From: Dreissena polymorpha
Lineage: Eukaryota; Mollusca; Bivalvia; Myida; Dreissenidae
Length of the DNA stretch: 64,000 bases
Direction: 5' to 3'
Assembly: GCF_020536995.1 (NCBI RefSeq)
Contig: NC_068369.1
Coordinates: forward strand, 24,705,040-24,769,039
Under the pieces are notes generated by a model. That model made no database searches and was not told the origin of the DNA. It saw nothing but the letters and a program-made list of their open reading frames with translations. Positions 35,571-47,800 of this stretch are shown one piece after another. The position numbers and the translations under genes were made by a program. Positions within the stretch are counted from its first letter, which is position 1, and each line of letters begins with the position of its first letter.

Positions 35571-36035
35571 ATTAATGTAGTCATGGCTGCTTGTCAAAGT
35601 AATCCTGTTATAATTGTTTAATTTCTGACTTGCTATGCAAGATGGACATCACATACGATATCCTCTATGGTAATAGGTCAACCAGCATTGCATGCCTCAT
35701 TGAGCTCAAAATAACAAAACAGATATCTATAAACTATCAGTTTATTGATAGATGCTTGTAAAAATGAATAGGTGAACATTTCAACAACAAAGGGAGAGTA
35801 TTGAATAGAGATTCCAGACACAATTTAGGATCACGTTAAACTTTACTATATAAACAGATGCCATAAAATAACTTTTCTAGCAGAACAGAGATCTATTAAT
35901 TAACTAATCTATCTATTCATCTATTGAACATTTTAACAATAAATGACCAGTATTAATAAGAGATTTGAGGAACTATTAACGATCACTGATACCTTATCAT
36001 TTCACAGGTACATTCAAATACTCCTGCTTCCCAGT
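35571..36035 (-). other. Probable 3' untranslated region below the second TIR cassette
   Basis: It directly follows the stop codon at 36036 on the minus strand. A minus-strand AATAAA (plus TTTATT at about 35733) lies roughly 300 bases after the stop and could serve as a polyadenylation signal. Confidence 0.35.
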
Positions 36036-39000
36036 CTAAACCACGTATGAGTGTTGTGCTGTTTGCTTGCCCTTCACCTTATTGTCTGTTTCAGTTGTGC
36101 AAGACATATTTCCAGCGTCATTTCCCATTTTATCAACCGTGTCATCAACGTCAGTATATGCATTTCCCTCCAAAACCCCAGCATCGAGTTTCGACTTCGC
36201 TGAATGGAATATCGTTGACATACTCTCGCTGTTTTCTTGCTGTTCACATACGGTGGCTTTTTTGTCATTGCTCAGCAAACCTTCGTCACGCTCGTCTGGT
36301 GCAAGCAACCTATCTGTCTCAACATGTTCCTCTCCGTTAGCTTTACACTCTGAACCTATTGCCACAAGTTGAGTCATTTCCAAACAGTTGGACGTTTCAC
36401 TTGCTTTATTATTTAATATTGATGCCATATTAAACCGGCTTTGCTCGGTCTTTGTGGTTCCATTTGTTGTTTTATCACACTGACTTTTAGACGCGCTTGA
36501 AGCTGGTTGATCAGATGGTTTACGACCGCTAGGGGTAGAGAAATTAGACGTCGAAGAGCTCGTGTGTTTATCGTTTAGCGTGGAAGACGACATCTTTTTT
36601 GGTTCCTTAACATTCAGTCGCAGTACCTTCTCTACAATAATCTTTCTGACAGTCTGCAGCATCTTAAACTTTGCTTTAGTCTTTTTTTCAGATGCACACG
36701 CCATCAGACTATCTGACAGCATGCTTGCATCCCCGCTAACTCCTTCCGGCTCATCAAACTGTATTGGCTCGCCGGCAGCCGGAGTGTCCAAGTCGTACGG
36801 GGGATCAGACAGGAAGTAGTCGCGCTTATCGTCCACCACTTTCTTCACCTCCCGTTTTAAGTCTTCAAGACGGGATCTAGATATCTCGTCCGCGTTTGCG
36901 GTGTTGAAGAGACCCTCCGTCAACATCTCCCAGGAATGCGACCTCGTGATTTGACGGAACCACCGGATGCCGACGATCCCTCGCAAAACGTTCGGCACGT
37001 GATCCACGTCACGTGTTAGATGAAATGGAATGATGTTCCCGTTGTTGGTGCCTGAAATAATTATTTAAATGCGAATAGGCTGCACATACACGCTCTTTGC
37101 ACCGTATAAGGAGGCTGACTCAGTTTAAATGAGGGTTTATTAGCAACTGACACAATGGCGTCTTTTTTCGTGTGTTTTGTTGTACAAGACTATTACGTAT
37201 AATTTAAAAAAATATTTCGACAATTTCGGCTTAATATTCCGTTAATGTTTCAAAACCTCACTTGGGTTGAAAAAAAACTAAACTAAGTATGGCGTTGCGC
37301 ACGTTCGAACACTGGTTAATATGTTTGTACAACGTCAACCATCTAACAGCATTAATTCTCTATGTACGAGCGACGAAATAAAAAATATGAATTTTTTATT
37401 TTTTCTTATAAGGAGACCATAACTGTGGCTTATTTAAACATCCCAACCAAAATAACGAGATATGCACCTTCACATAGATGTTGATATGTTCGCAAACTTC
37501 CATTCCTTCCAAGTAACAAAGAAAATTATTGAAGTAAAACATTCCACTAATCTGTTGCTCTTACTTGACATTCGAGAGATTGTTTGTTCAAATACAATTG
37601 TTTTCAAAATACACAGTACGTGTGCTTGTGTACATTAACCCATTTATGCCCAGCGTCTAGAAAAAAGCCTTGGCAAACAGCGTAGACCCAGATGAGACCT
37701 GGGTCTGTGCTATTTGCTTAAAGGAATTTCTGTAAGAAATATTCTAAATATAGAAATAAATATACAAGACATCCCTTATTTTGGAAATAAATTGATCCAA
37801 TTTAGAAGGATGGGAGAGTTCACTAGGCATAAATGGGTGAACATATTACCAAAATAACGCTACTTCGTTTGCACGTGTTTTTTACTTTGTTGCCGGAAAT
37901 ATTGGTTGATACCCCTCTTTTTTTGACCTAATTTTTAAGCACATCATGAGCCCTGGCTTAAATACAAACAATGTTACATCATGATTGAATTTGTTGAACA
38001 TCGTCACATAGACCTTATTGCGGACAAAAACAGTTTGCCGCTCTTTACACATGTGCATGCATACACGCACCTAATTAAACATGGTAATTTCCTCAATTAA
38101 AAATGTCAATATAATAAAAAGGAATAGGGCCAGTGCGACAATAAGATGGCGACAGTGCGATAGTACGATGGCGACAATATGATAATATGACGACGGCAGT
38201 GCGAAAATACGATGGCGACGATCAGATAGTACGATGGCGAAAATGCGATAATACGATGACGATAGTGCGACAATACGATGGCGACAATGCGAAAATATGA
38301 TGACGACAGTACGATAACGCGATAATACGATGACGACAATGCGATGATACGATGGCGACAGTACGATATGACTATCGCATTGTCGCTATCGTTCTATCGC
38401 ATTTTCGCCATCGTACTATCGCGTTGTCGCCATTGTATTATCGCATTGTCGCCATCTTACTATCACGTTGTCGTATTGTCGCCATCGTACTATTGCATTG
38501 TCGCCATCGTACTATCGCATTGTCGCCATCGTACTATCGCATTGTCTCCCTCTGGATTTTAATGTGTAACCACGATGGCACTAACGGCATTCCGTAGTTT
38601 TCAGAGTGGGTAATAAATGATAGGCGTGATAAGTTAAATAGAGACAAGTCAGTCCAGAATGCAGACTCGCATACATACCGTTTTGGGCGGCATAATTTGT
38701 GGTAAACTCGCAGAGTTTGGAGGCCAGGAAGTACTGGGAGAGCAGGAAGATCACCTTGTGGTCGCATCTAGGGAGGATGAGGAAACAGCGGGTGAGGAAC
38801 AAATGAGTCACGGTCTGGGAAATCCATGTGCGTAAAGTGTCGTCCCAGATTGGCCCGTGCAGTCCGCACTTGCTTATCAGGGAAGACACTTTCCGCTTTT
38901 ATTGTATACAGCGTATTTCGTTTAAAGAAAGTTTTTTCTTAACAAAAATTTAGTGTAGGCGATAAGTGTCGTCCCTGATTAGCCTGTGCAGTCCACACAG

Positions 39001-39729
39001 GACGAATCTTTACGCACATGCATTAAACCCATTTGCACAGAGCTAATAGGGATTAACTATTATGCTTGCAGGATTAGTAGTTAATTACATGTACGTGTTG
39101 TATGAACGATTTCTGTACTGTATATGATCTAATGCATTTCTACATTTTATTATGTATATAACATTTTCTTTTGACGTATAAATAAAACAATGTATGCGAA
39201 TGAAATATAAACCGCCAATACAACACTTCGATATGAGGTTTTATAACTAACAATATCAAAATAAAAATCCTGTTTGCAAATTACATTAGTATCTTAGACA
39301 TTTTGTACGCTTTAAAAACCGAACGACAAATCGGAGTGATTAAAAGAATGCAAGTACAAAATAAATCCTTTTATAATAGTTTTAATTAACGATCAAGAGT
39401 GCAAAATCTACAACAAACAGGGAGTGGCAGACAAAGACCACATATTTACAGGAGGGAAACACATTATCAGTAACCATTCCCGACACTTCATCCAACTACC
39501 GTTATTAATACAGTATAATTATGAAACTGTGGCTGTACCAACCTTTCACAGATGATCCTGGCCGTGGTGTCCTTCTCGTACTTGCCGAACTTGAGGTCGA
39601 ACTGCGGCACGAAGAAGAGCGAGTCCTGCTTGACCTTCTTGTAGAGGTTGAGGATGATCTGCGCCATGCGGTAGTCCTCGTCCGCGAACATCAGGCAGGC
39701 CGTGTAGTACGTCATCTTACCGTACAACA
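36036..39729 (-). CDS. Second TIR cassette of the MyD88-like locus, three exons with long tail
   Basis: Exons 39729-39543, 38767-38679 and 37051-36036 repeat the last three exons of the gene at 44832-48890 in order and phase, and the first is again 187 bp. The TIR reads YYTACLMFADEDYRMAQIIL, SLFFVPQFDLKFGKYEK, CDHKVIFLLSQYFLASKLCEF, GNIIPFHLTRDVDHVPNVLR and GIRWF. After the TIR comes RDYFLSDPPY, shared in form with the first cassette, then about 260 residues rich in Ser, Thr, Lys and acidic residues. No Death-domain exon or start codon lies in the 5.1 kb upstream. The first exon enters in phase 2 and fits the G left by linker exon 47984-47889, so it could be an alternative 3' half of the MyD88-like gene (654 residues, in frame throughout) or a separate TIR gene whose start I cannot see. 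The first exon is markedly GC-rich relative to its surroundings. Confidence 0.75.
37639..37837 (+). mobile_element. TTAA-type MITE, CCCATTTATGCCCAG family (copy 2)
   Basis: It begins CCCATTTATGCCCAGCGTC after TTAA (37635-37638) and ends AGGCATAAATGGG; the right TTAA has decayed to TGAA. It lies in the intron between the last two exons of the second TIR cassette. Confidence 0.7.
38131..38547. repeat. 22-bp minisatellite that reverses orientation midway
   Basis: The left half, to about 38369, repeats GATGGCGACAATGCGATAGT; the right half, from about 38371, repeats its complement ACTATCGCATTGTCGCCATC. Units vary mostly by single bases. The reading frames open across it on both strands are by-products of the repeat. 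It lies in the intron between exons 38767-38679 and 37051-36036. Confidence 0.8.
38824..39045. mobile_element. MITE of the GGGCTTAATGCATGTGCG family, next to a TIR exon
   Basis: It starts ATCCATGTGCGTAAAGTGTC and ends TTTACGCACATGCATTAAA, with GCAGTCCGCACTTGCTTATC and GCAGTCCACACAGGACGAAT inner arms. Its edge is only about 55 bp upstream of the acceptor of exon 38767-38679. Confidence 0.6.
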
Positions 39730-40080
39730 CTGAAATAGACAGACAGGCCTGGCCGTATAGTACATCATATTACCGTACAGCACTGAAATAGACAGACAGG
39801 CCTTGCTGTATAGTACGTCATATTACCGTACAGGAATTGCTATTTAGTACGTCATATTACCGTACAGCACTGAAATAGACAGACAGGCCTTGCTTTAAGT
39901 ACGTCCTATTACCGTACAGCACTGGAATAGACAGACAGGCCTTGCCTTAAGTACGTCCTATTACCGTACAGCACTGAAATAGACAGACAGGCCTGGCCGT
40001 ATAGAACGTCATATTACCGTACAGATCTGAAAGAGACAGACAGGCCGCGTAGTACGTCATCTTACCATACAGGGTCGAAA
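39716..40080 (-). repeat. 52-53 bp minisatellite derived from the splice acceptor and start of a TIR exon
   Basis: Tandem units, with anchor positions 39731, 39784, 39871, 39923, 39975, 40028 and a degenerate 40075, read on the minus strand as CTGTCTATTTCAG followed by TGCTGTACGGTAATATGACG and TACTATACGGCC. This is the acceptor of exon 39729 plus its first ~35 coding bases (TGTTGTACGGTAAGATGACG TACTACACGGCC). One partial unit sits at about 39835. The array lies immediately upstream of the real exon. Confidence 0.85.
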
Positions 40081-40102
40081 GAGATGGATTAGCCTCGTTC
40101 TG

Positions 40103-40170
40103 GGGAAAATGGGTTTAATGCATATGTGCAAAGTGTCGTCCCATATTAACCGTTGCAGACTGGATTTTCG
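40103..40170. mobile_element. Fragment of the GGGCTTAATGCATGTGCG MITE family
   Basis: Contains GGGTTTAATGCATATGTGC and AAGTGTCGTCCCATATTA, one arm only. Confidence 0.45.
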
Positions 40171-40476
40171 CTTAGCAGATACCGTCTTTAAACAAAGAGT
40201 ACGCTTGGTAATCCCCATCTCAGAATCGTATGTAACAGTACCACGTGATACAATCGATTGATACATTTTACAGTAATAATACCTCCCGATATAGAGTGAC
40301 TTAGAAGTTGGTTCGAGTGCCTACCACAGCGATGAGTTAAATAAATTCCTTAAAATGTATTTGGAAATATGAGATCAAAATCTGCTGACAGCAGTGCCTT
40401 AGATGCGGTTACAGTATAGTGATATCTCAGCATTTGATGTAATGTGATACTTCATTTCGGTGTGAAAACACAATTA

Positions 40477-42168
40477 CACGCTGGGTATGCGGATACTTTG
40501 ATGACAGATGGCACTTCGATACCAGATAACAACAAAAGCCACGCGCGAGAGGTAAGTTCATCAGGTTTTTTTAAAAGTTATATCATAAAGATTAGTGTTT
40601 TAGACAAGACGCATGGTCGAGTTTATAAATGGTGTATCCTTTTCTATTGCAACGAAAAAACATCAAAGAAGAATGGTAGATTTTTCCCCCAAAAATAGAA
40701 AATTCGGTCGCAAAACAGCATAAACTGGATGAACAGTAAACATTTCAACAAAATAAAACTACTTAGAAATATTGCAAGAAATTGTTTGATATTCCATCAT
40801 GTAGAGTAATCACCGTGCTTCAAATACTGAAATGTTGATAGTATTCAATGAAATATAAACGAAGAAAGAGCATATTTTAAGATGTGGTATTCATGAAGTT
40901 GCGGATACTTTGATTCCCGATATAGGGCACTTCGGATAACAGAGACTTTCAACAAATTGGGCACTCTGATAACCGAGTTTTATCTTCTACCTGAAATGCA
41001 TTTATGTATATTATGGCTATTCTTACCAAACATTTACGAATCAATTTGCATTGTCAAGCCCGACACATTGGGAATATATGCATAACGTAATTACATAATC
41101 ATGTATATATAACCAATGGCGTTGTTCGTTTTAAAACATGTATTACTATTAATTTATATAATTGATATTATAAGCGCAAATTTTAAATAAGATTCAAATG
41201 CTTATATCTGAAGTAATGTATTTCAAGTGACGACCGAAAATAATTGTCTGAATAATAAACTTGTTTTTAAGTGGTAAATTGAGATTAAGAGAATTAAAAA
41301 TACAACTGATCATGTGGATCAACACGACTGTGTTCAATTGAACTTATAGCAGGACTCTAGATAAGGGGAGCAAGGGGTCTTCAAGCGGCCAATACACCTC
41401 ATAAAATCCTTTGTCATTGGTGCTCATTACAATCTCATCATGAAGACGATACTAATGCATAGCCACAAAATTTAAAAGAGATTGGAAAACTCCCTTTATA
41501 TTGAGCTCTACTTATAGTAAGCACTTCCCTTTCCCTTTTATTATCATATTGCAAAGAAATAAGAATATGTTTCGGTAATTCGTTTTTAATTTACGTCATT
41601 TTTATTTATTTATAGCAGTATTCCACAGCGAATTCTGCATTTCTGATTCACAAAATATAGTGTGTTATATCTGGTAAAAAGTGTCGAGTTATCTGGAATC
41701 GGAGTGCCATTGTCTTTGAGATGATCGGTAAAAGAAGTGTCCATGAAAAATTGGCATCCGACTCTAAAAACATTTGTATTTCCTCAAATACGTTATTCAA
41801 CTAAAATTCAACATGTTGTAACATTAATGGACATATTGATCTTTTATTTCGATTATTTCGCACGTTCTTGATTTATTTCCAAGTATTTATATTTTGTTGA
41901 AATACGTACAGATCATCGCTTTCATGACGATTATCGATGAAATTTTATCTCTTTTTTTATAATCCACTGTTTTTTTTTTCACAACTTTCTTGCTCCGCAA
42001 TACGAAGTACTATACCATTAATCGACCAAACAATGTTACGTGTCTGAAAACCAAATGAACAGAACATAAATGCAAAAAAGCTGAAGAACTCAACTCTCGC
42101 GCGTGGCTTTTGTTGTTATCTGGTATCGAAGTGCCATCTGTTATCAAAGTATCCGCATACCCGGCGTG
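40477..42168. mobile_element. 1.7 kb non-autonomous TIR element with internal motif copies
   Basis: Inverted arms of about 90 bp (40477-40565 and 42080-42168) share CACGC(T/C)GGGTATGCGGATAC, GGCACTTCGATACCAGATAA and AAAGCCACGCGCGAGAG with very few differences. Variant motifs recur inside, such as GCGGATACTTTGATTCCCGA and GGGCACTTCGGATAACAGAG near 40910 and TATCTGGAATCGGAGTGCC near 41690. No transposase is seen and no clear target duplication was found. Confidence 0.7.
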
Positions 42169-42935
42169 CGCATGCTCTGCAAACTGTTCACTTTTTATGC
42201 TTGTCACTTTTTTATCATCTTAACATATCAGCAGACCGTAAAGATGTATCAAATGAAGAATGTAACAACACAACATGATCAAGGTTCGTGAATTGAACCA
42301 CTTTTTAATAAAATTGTATTTACTGTATTTATTATAAAATACTATTTAACAAAACACATACAATACACAATGTAAGATCATGCCACTATGCTGTTCATGT
42401 TAACATCGAAATTAAAACATAAATAACAAAAAATGATTTTCAAAACATGGTACATGTAATCATCTTACATGGACATTCTCAACAACATACCCGGTATCTA
42501 AACATTAAAATATGGATTTTGTGTGATCTTCAATTCAAAACATGTTGATTGCAGGTAATTTTATGTAAAGCGAAAGTTAAATAAATAATTAAGAAATAAA
42601 ATTAATTTAAAATTTATTTCTATAATTATGATCAATGTTAATACACTTAAAAGCAAACGTATTCGAACGTTCATTGTATCTTTACAAATAACTAAAAATA
42701 TATGCCAAACCGGTAGTGTAAAACCTATATAACGATTCGATGAATTTGCTTTTAATTAAACTTTCAAAAATTTGTTTATACTTATAAAGATTTATAGAAT
42801 TTGAAAGAACGCCACTCAACAATCACGTAAACTTATGTAAGCATCTTTTCTTTCGTTTCTATACATATATTCACATTGCGATCTAGACGTAAGATAATTA
42901 CACACAGAGAAATGCAATAAATAATATAAAGTACA
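42169..42935. other. AT-rich spacer between the TIR exon sets
   Basis: No exon, in particular no Death-domain exon, on either strand. Confidence 0.45.
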
Positions 42936-42939
42936 TTAA

Positions 42940-43161
42940 CCCATTTATGCCTAGCGTCTAGAAAAAAGGCCTTGGCAAACAGCGTAGACCCAGATGAGAT
43001 GCCGCATAATGCGGCGTCTCGTCAGGGTCTACGCTGCTTGCTTTAAGGAATTTCTGTAAGAAATATTCTAAATATAGAAATACATATACTAGGCATCCCT
43101 TATTTTGGAAATAAATTGGTCAAATTTAGAAGGATGGGAGAGTCCACTAGGCATAAATCGG
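42940..43161 (+). mobile_element. TTAA-type MITE, CCCATTTATGCCTAG family (copy 3)
   Basis: It starts CCCATTTATGCCTAGCGTC after TTAA (42936-42939) and ends AGGCATAAATCGG followed by TTA. The central palindrome GAGATGCCGCATAATGCGGC GTCTC is intact. Confidence 0.7.
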
Positions 43162-44831
43162 TTACGTAATAAGCACTTTAAACATTGTTCGCAGATCTAC
43201 TTCATCCATCCTAATGAGATTCTTCTTTATGAAACAAATCACAGAACAACGTTCTAAATGACAGAAACAAATGTATGCAATTCATCTATACATGCCTGAG
43301 AATCATAGAGTATAAAGTAGCGCAAAGAATATCAAGCGTGTTACATATTACAGAAAATTGTAACAGAATGCAAAACGTATATAATCAAAACTGTGGAGCA
43401 AAGAATATTTAGTTTATATTGCTGAAACATAAAGAAAACATGTTTTGCTACGAGACGAATGTGAGATGTACATGATACAAAAGGCAATATAAGTCGTGTT
43501 CTGAGAAAACTGGGCATAATGCATGTGCATAAAGTGTCGTCCCAGATTAGCATGTGCAGTCCGCATATAATATATTTAATATTATTTTGAGCACAAACAT
43601 ACGCACTATGTAAAACAAAACATTTGGCGAAAAGCATTTTTAAAACGAAGTGGGTTTACAAGAAATCTAATGCCCATGGGGTCCCATTATAAAACGGCCA
43701 ACTACACTGGTTTTTTCTTGTCTTTCGGTTATTTCAGACTGTGCACGATTAATAACAATCTTAAGATGAATATGTCTTCTTCCGAAAACTTGAACAAAAA
43801 ATGATGGAGCACGAAGATGTAAACAATTTAACAACATAAATGCCCCACCCCATACATTTTAGTACTGCATTGGTTGGCTTGTTGTTTTCAGTAATTGGAT
43901 TCCTTCGGGAACGCGAGCTAAAATTCGCTTGTAAAATCATGTAAAACACCCATGATTAACAACTCATTCAGACATGTTTTCATACAATCAACTAAAATGA
44001 TATGTAAAACATGTAGGTTTCTTTAAACCCGATCGGATATGCTGTAAGAGGCGGATATGCTGTAAGAGGCAAATGGTGGGTTTCATTCCTTTTTTACACT
44101 TTTTTACAAACATATATCGCTTAATTTTTCTATATAAATCACATTCATTTGCGCTAAAATTAATGCAATTAATGAAATTACACAGCCTCATAGTGTTTCT
44201 ATAAAAGTGGGCTCTACTGACGCATGACATGGTGTTCTGAAATGTATTACACTAAATCTCACTAAATTCCATATGGTCCGTTTTATGGCTGCACACTTTC
44301 AAGCAATTTGTCTTTTCTTTCATTTTGTCAGATAATTTAAGCACTGCAGCTATTTAAAGATGAATGACCTCTTTTGAAAAAAAGTTATGTCAGGTTATCT
44401 CTATAAATATCTCATTCCCCTAAAAGCACGCACAATCAGAAAACTGGATTTCCGCGATGGCATTTGACAAAAAGTCCGTACCTCAATAAACGCAAACCCA
44501 AAAGTTCACCTTTCAACATAGCCACACATTAAATTCCCCAAAATATTGCATGCAAACACGGGACACAAGAAAAACAACAGTAACCACACAAGGCTTTGTT
44601 CGGATTGCTAAATGACTTTCATAACAAACACAAAAGGAACTCGTTCGTTTGAAAAAAAACTAACTATTTTCGACGGAGGGATACTAAATGATTTAGTGGA
44701 ATGTGACCACAGGTAAACAAATGTTACCAGCGCAAATGCTGTACAATGCACAGATCTCATATGAAAACCACACACTGATGAAACCAAATTAGCGACTTAA
44801 TCGTCTAGAACCAAACATATTTATAGCCAGC
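43162..44831. other. Spacer below the MyD88-like stop codon
   Basis: It contains a one-arm MITE fragment at about 43497-43567 (GGGCATAATGCATGTGCAT). The upper end is the presumed 3' untranslated region of the gene ending at 44832. A small local direct duplication (CGGATATGCTGTAAGAGG twice, 44033-44068) was noted. I searched for a Death-domain or start-codon exon for the second TIR cassette and found none. Confidence 0.45.
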
Positions 44832-47800
44832 TCAGCGCTTTCTAGAAAACAACCGTTTGAAAAATCCGGATACGCTACCACCATTTCTTCCTTTGCGTGC
44901 AGTGCCATTTTGGCCCGCAGGTAACGTAACTTCAATGTCAATCAGAGCATCATCATCGTCAATATCGAGATTGTTCGGGGGTTGGAACGCGTTTTGGAGA
45001 AGCGGAGGATCCGGTTCCGGGTAGAACACGTGTCGCGGCTGTGGGGGCGGAATGCCTTGAGCATAGGGAGGGTCACAGAGGAACTCGCGCTCGTGCTCGC
45101 TGAGCAGTGTCTCAAGCCGCGTCTTAATCTCGCCGTATTCCTCGGGAGTTACGGACGGCCTAAGGACACTTTCCACTAATTGTTCTAGAAAACGTCGCCG
45201 CATCACTCGGTTATACCACTTGAGCCCGTGAATGCCTCTCAGCACGTGCGGTATGTCAAGCTCGTTATTGCTCAGGATCACCGGCAAGAGATTCCCCTCG
45301 TTGGATTCTGTGGCGAGTAAATAATATATGTTTAATAGATTATCACTGAGCGCGCTATATATTCAAGGTTTTTATTGGTTTTCAGTAGTGATTTAATTTA
45401 ATACTTAAAGGAACAAATTGCGTTCACATTAATCAATAAATGTATAAACACGTATTTTTTAAACACAGCTATGAATGATGTAATCGAATACACACATACA
45501 ATAACGACCCGTATTTAGCGGGATTACAGTTTACTAAAACACGATAGGAGAATTATCTTGCTTGCTTAAAGAGTTGTTAACGTTCAAGTTAAAAAAGCAA
45601 TGCGCTTCTATTAAGGTATTTGATTTAATTTTAAAAGTGTAAACGTGGCTACGAATAACTAAGTATTTCATTTAGTACAAGACCAGTTTATACTTTTGGT
45701 CGAATTCAGTTTAGACAATTTTTACAACACATATGGACATTATCTTAAAAAAAATGCTATATAACAAAATCTGTAAAATCTGTGTGCCATGTGCTTACCC
45801 ATGTCGAGCTCCTTACAGAATTGCACGGTAAACAGACACACGGGCGAGGCGGCGAAGTACTCCGACACGAGAAACACCACCTTACCGCCACACCTACAAC
45901 AACAACATGGTTGAGTGACAACAACACCAGCAGCGGTGGCAGCTGTGGTACTCATGCGAAAACACCACCAAGGCAATTAATAGTCAATGATCATGAAGCG
46001 ACAGTAATGTGACACCATCACAACAGGCATCATCATAATCATCATACAAGTGGCTAGAACAGCAGTAACGACAGCTACAGCAACATTAACAGTCAAGTTA
46101 CAACAACATTAATGGGCCTAAGGTTTAAAGACTTGGCGCCATATATTTATAACATTTTGTGTCAAAAAATATAGTTTTTAATATCTATATATAATGTATA
46201 GGTTTGAGTTCATATATATAACCACTACAGATAGTCGCTATATTTAAGTACGAAAACTGTACTTCACTGCGCGAAAAATACACTCCGTCAGCATATTAAA
46301 TGCGTAATACTTAGCCACTAACACTTTCGTATTCAGTAATCAAATATTTGACTTCGTAACGTTAGATTTGACATTATATAGCTCACGCATTTAAATCACG
46401 TCGCACTTCATCGTTTGTGTGAACGGATTAACAAAATGTGGAAAATAACGAAACAACAACATAAACAACAAATAACTGTAATAACAACAACAAAATAAAC
46501 CGGCTCCAGAGAAACATACTGAATAAAAAGTTTATGTACGTTGAATAATACAACAAGAAACAAAAATGTCCACCAAATGTTTAACATTTATTATACCATA
46601 CATCTTTGAGTTTGGGCATCATTTAAGTATATAAAGCATTAATTGTTTTAGTTTGTTACACTGGAGTCAGTTGGAATATTAATAATCTCACATTACCTCT
46701 CTTGTATAACCTGCGCTGTGGCTTGCTTTTCATACTTTCCACCCTTCAAATCAAACCGGGGCAGAAAAAATAGCGTGTCCGGATAACATTTTGTGAACAG
46801 TCGCATAATGAGGCGCGCCATTCCTTCGTCTTGGTCCGCAAACACAAGGCAGCACGTGTAAAATGTCTTTCTGTTCACGGCCACTACAAACACGCGATGC
46901 ACGTGTTAATTTCAAAGGTAGAGGTTACAGAATACTCTGTCATCTGTTGGTAGGAGTGTCCACATAGGGTCACATACCACTGAATTGCTTTGCTGCTTCA
47001 GACGTGAATGGAATGTTTACTTGTTAAGACATTTGTTTATTTGCACATTTACATTGGTTAAGGGTCCATGCACGAATGCCGTTCAGTGATCACAAACCAC
47101 AATAATCATTAACCTATTTATGCCTAGTGGACTCTTCCATCCTTCTTAATTGGATCAATTTATTTCCAAAATTAGGGATGTCTAGTATACTTATTTCTAT
47201 ATTTAGAATATTTCTTACAGAAATTCCTTTAAGCAAACAGCGCAGATCCTGATGAGACGCCGCATCATGCGGCGTCTCATCTGGGTCTACGCTGTTTGCC
47301 AAGGCCTTTTTTCTAGACGCTAAGCATCATTGGGTTAAAGCTTTGCCAATGCCATTTTCTCGCATACATTTGATATCATTTATGATTGGCAGAGACGGGG
47401 AATTTAAGTAACAGTGTCGAAACTGCCTTTACAGCTTGTATGAAAATGTGTCATTTTTATGACACGAACAATTCGCTAATATTCCGTTTATGTTTGTACA
47501 TAGGCACATACAAATATAAGGCATACATCACAATAAGGCGTCTTTGAAAGTAGTAAAACCTTTATAGTTATTTTATGTGTCCGTACTGGTCGTAATCTCA
47601 CATAACGCATATTAATTTTTTTCTTCTTAAATTTTAGTGTAGATCTTACAAACCAGCAGCGTCGTAAGACCACTGCATGTCAACTTCTAGTATGAAATAA
47701 ACTTCGAACAAACGAACCACCACCAGTTAAAAAGCAATTTTCATCCGCATAATCGTGCATGTGACCTATTAGCTGTAAACATGAAACGTAAAAAGAAAAA

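Noticed and set aside
36047-36819. Plus-strand frames of about 65-100 codons
   Set aside because: They are antisense shadows of the long final exon of the second TIR cassette.
38106-38597. Several long open frames on both strands over a His/Ser/Tyr-rich repeat
   Set aside because: They come from a 22-bp minisatellite that has no stops in several frames; no start context, no domain.
40444-40698. 84-codon plus-strand frame near the second TIR cassette
   Set aside because: It begins just outside and runs into the inverted arm of a TIR element; the matching arm at 42010-42207 gives the same peptide.
36700-46883. SARM1-type or bacterial TIR NADase
   Set aside because: I see no catalytic glutamate at the expected place in the SEYF/SQYF helix, and the intron pattern and Death domain point to a MyD88-type adaptor.
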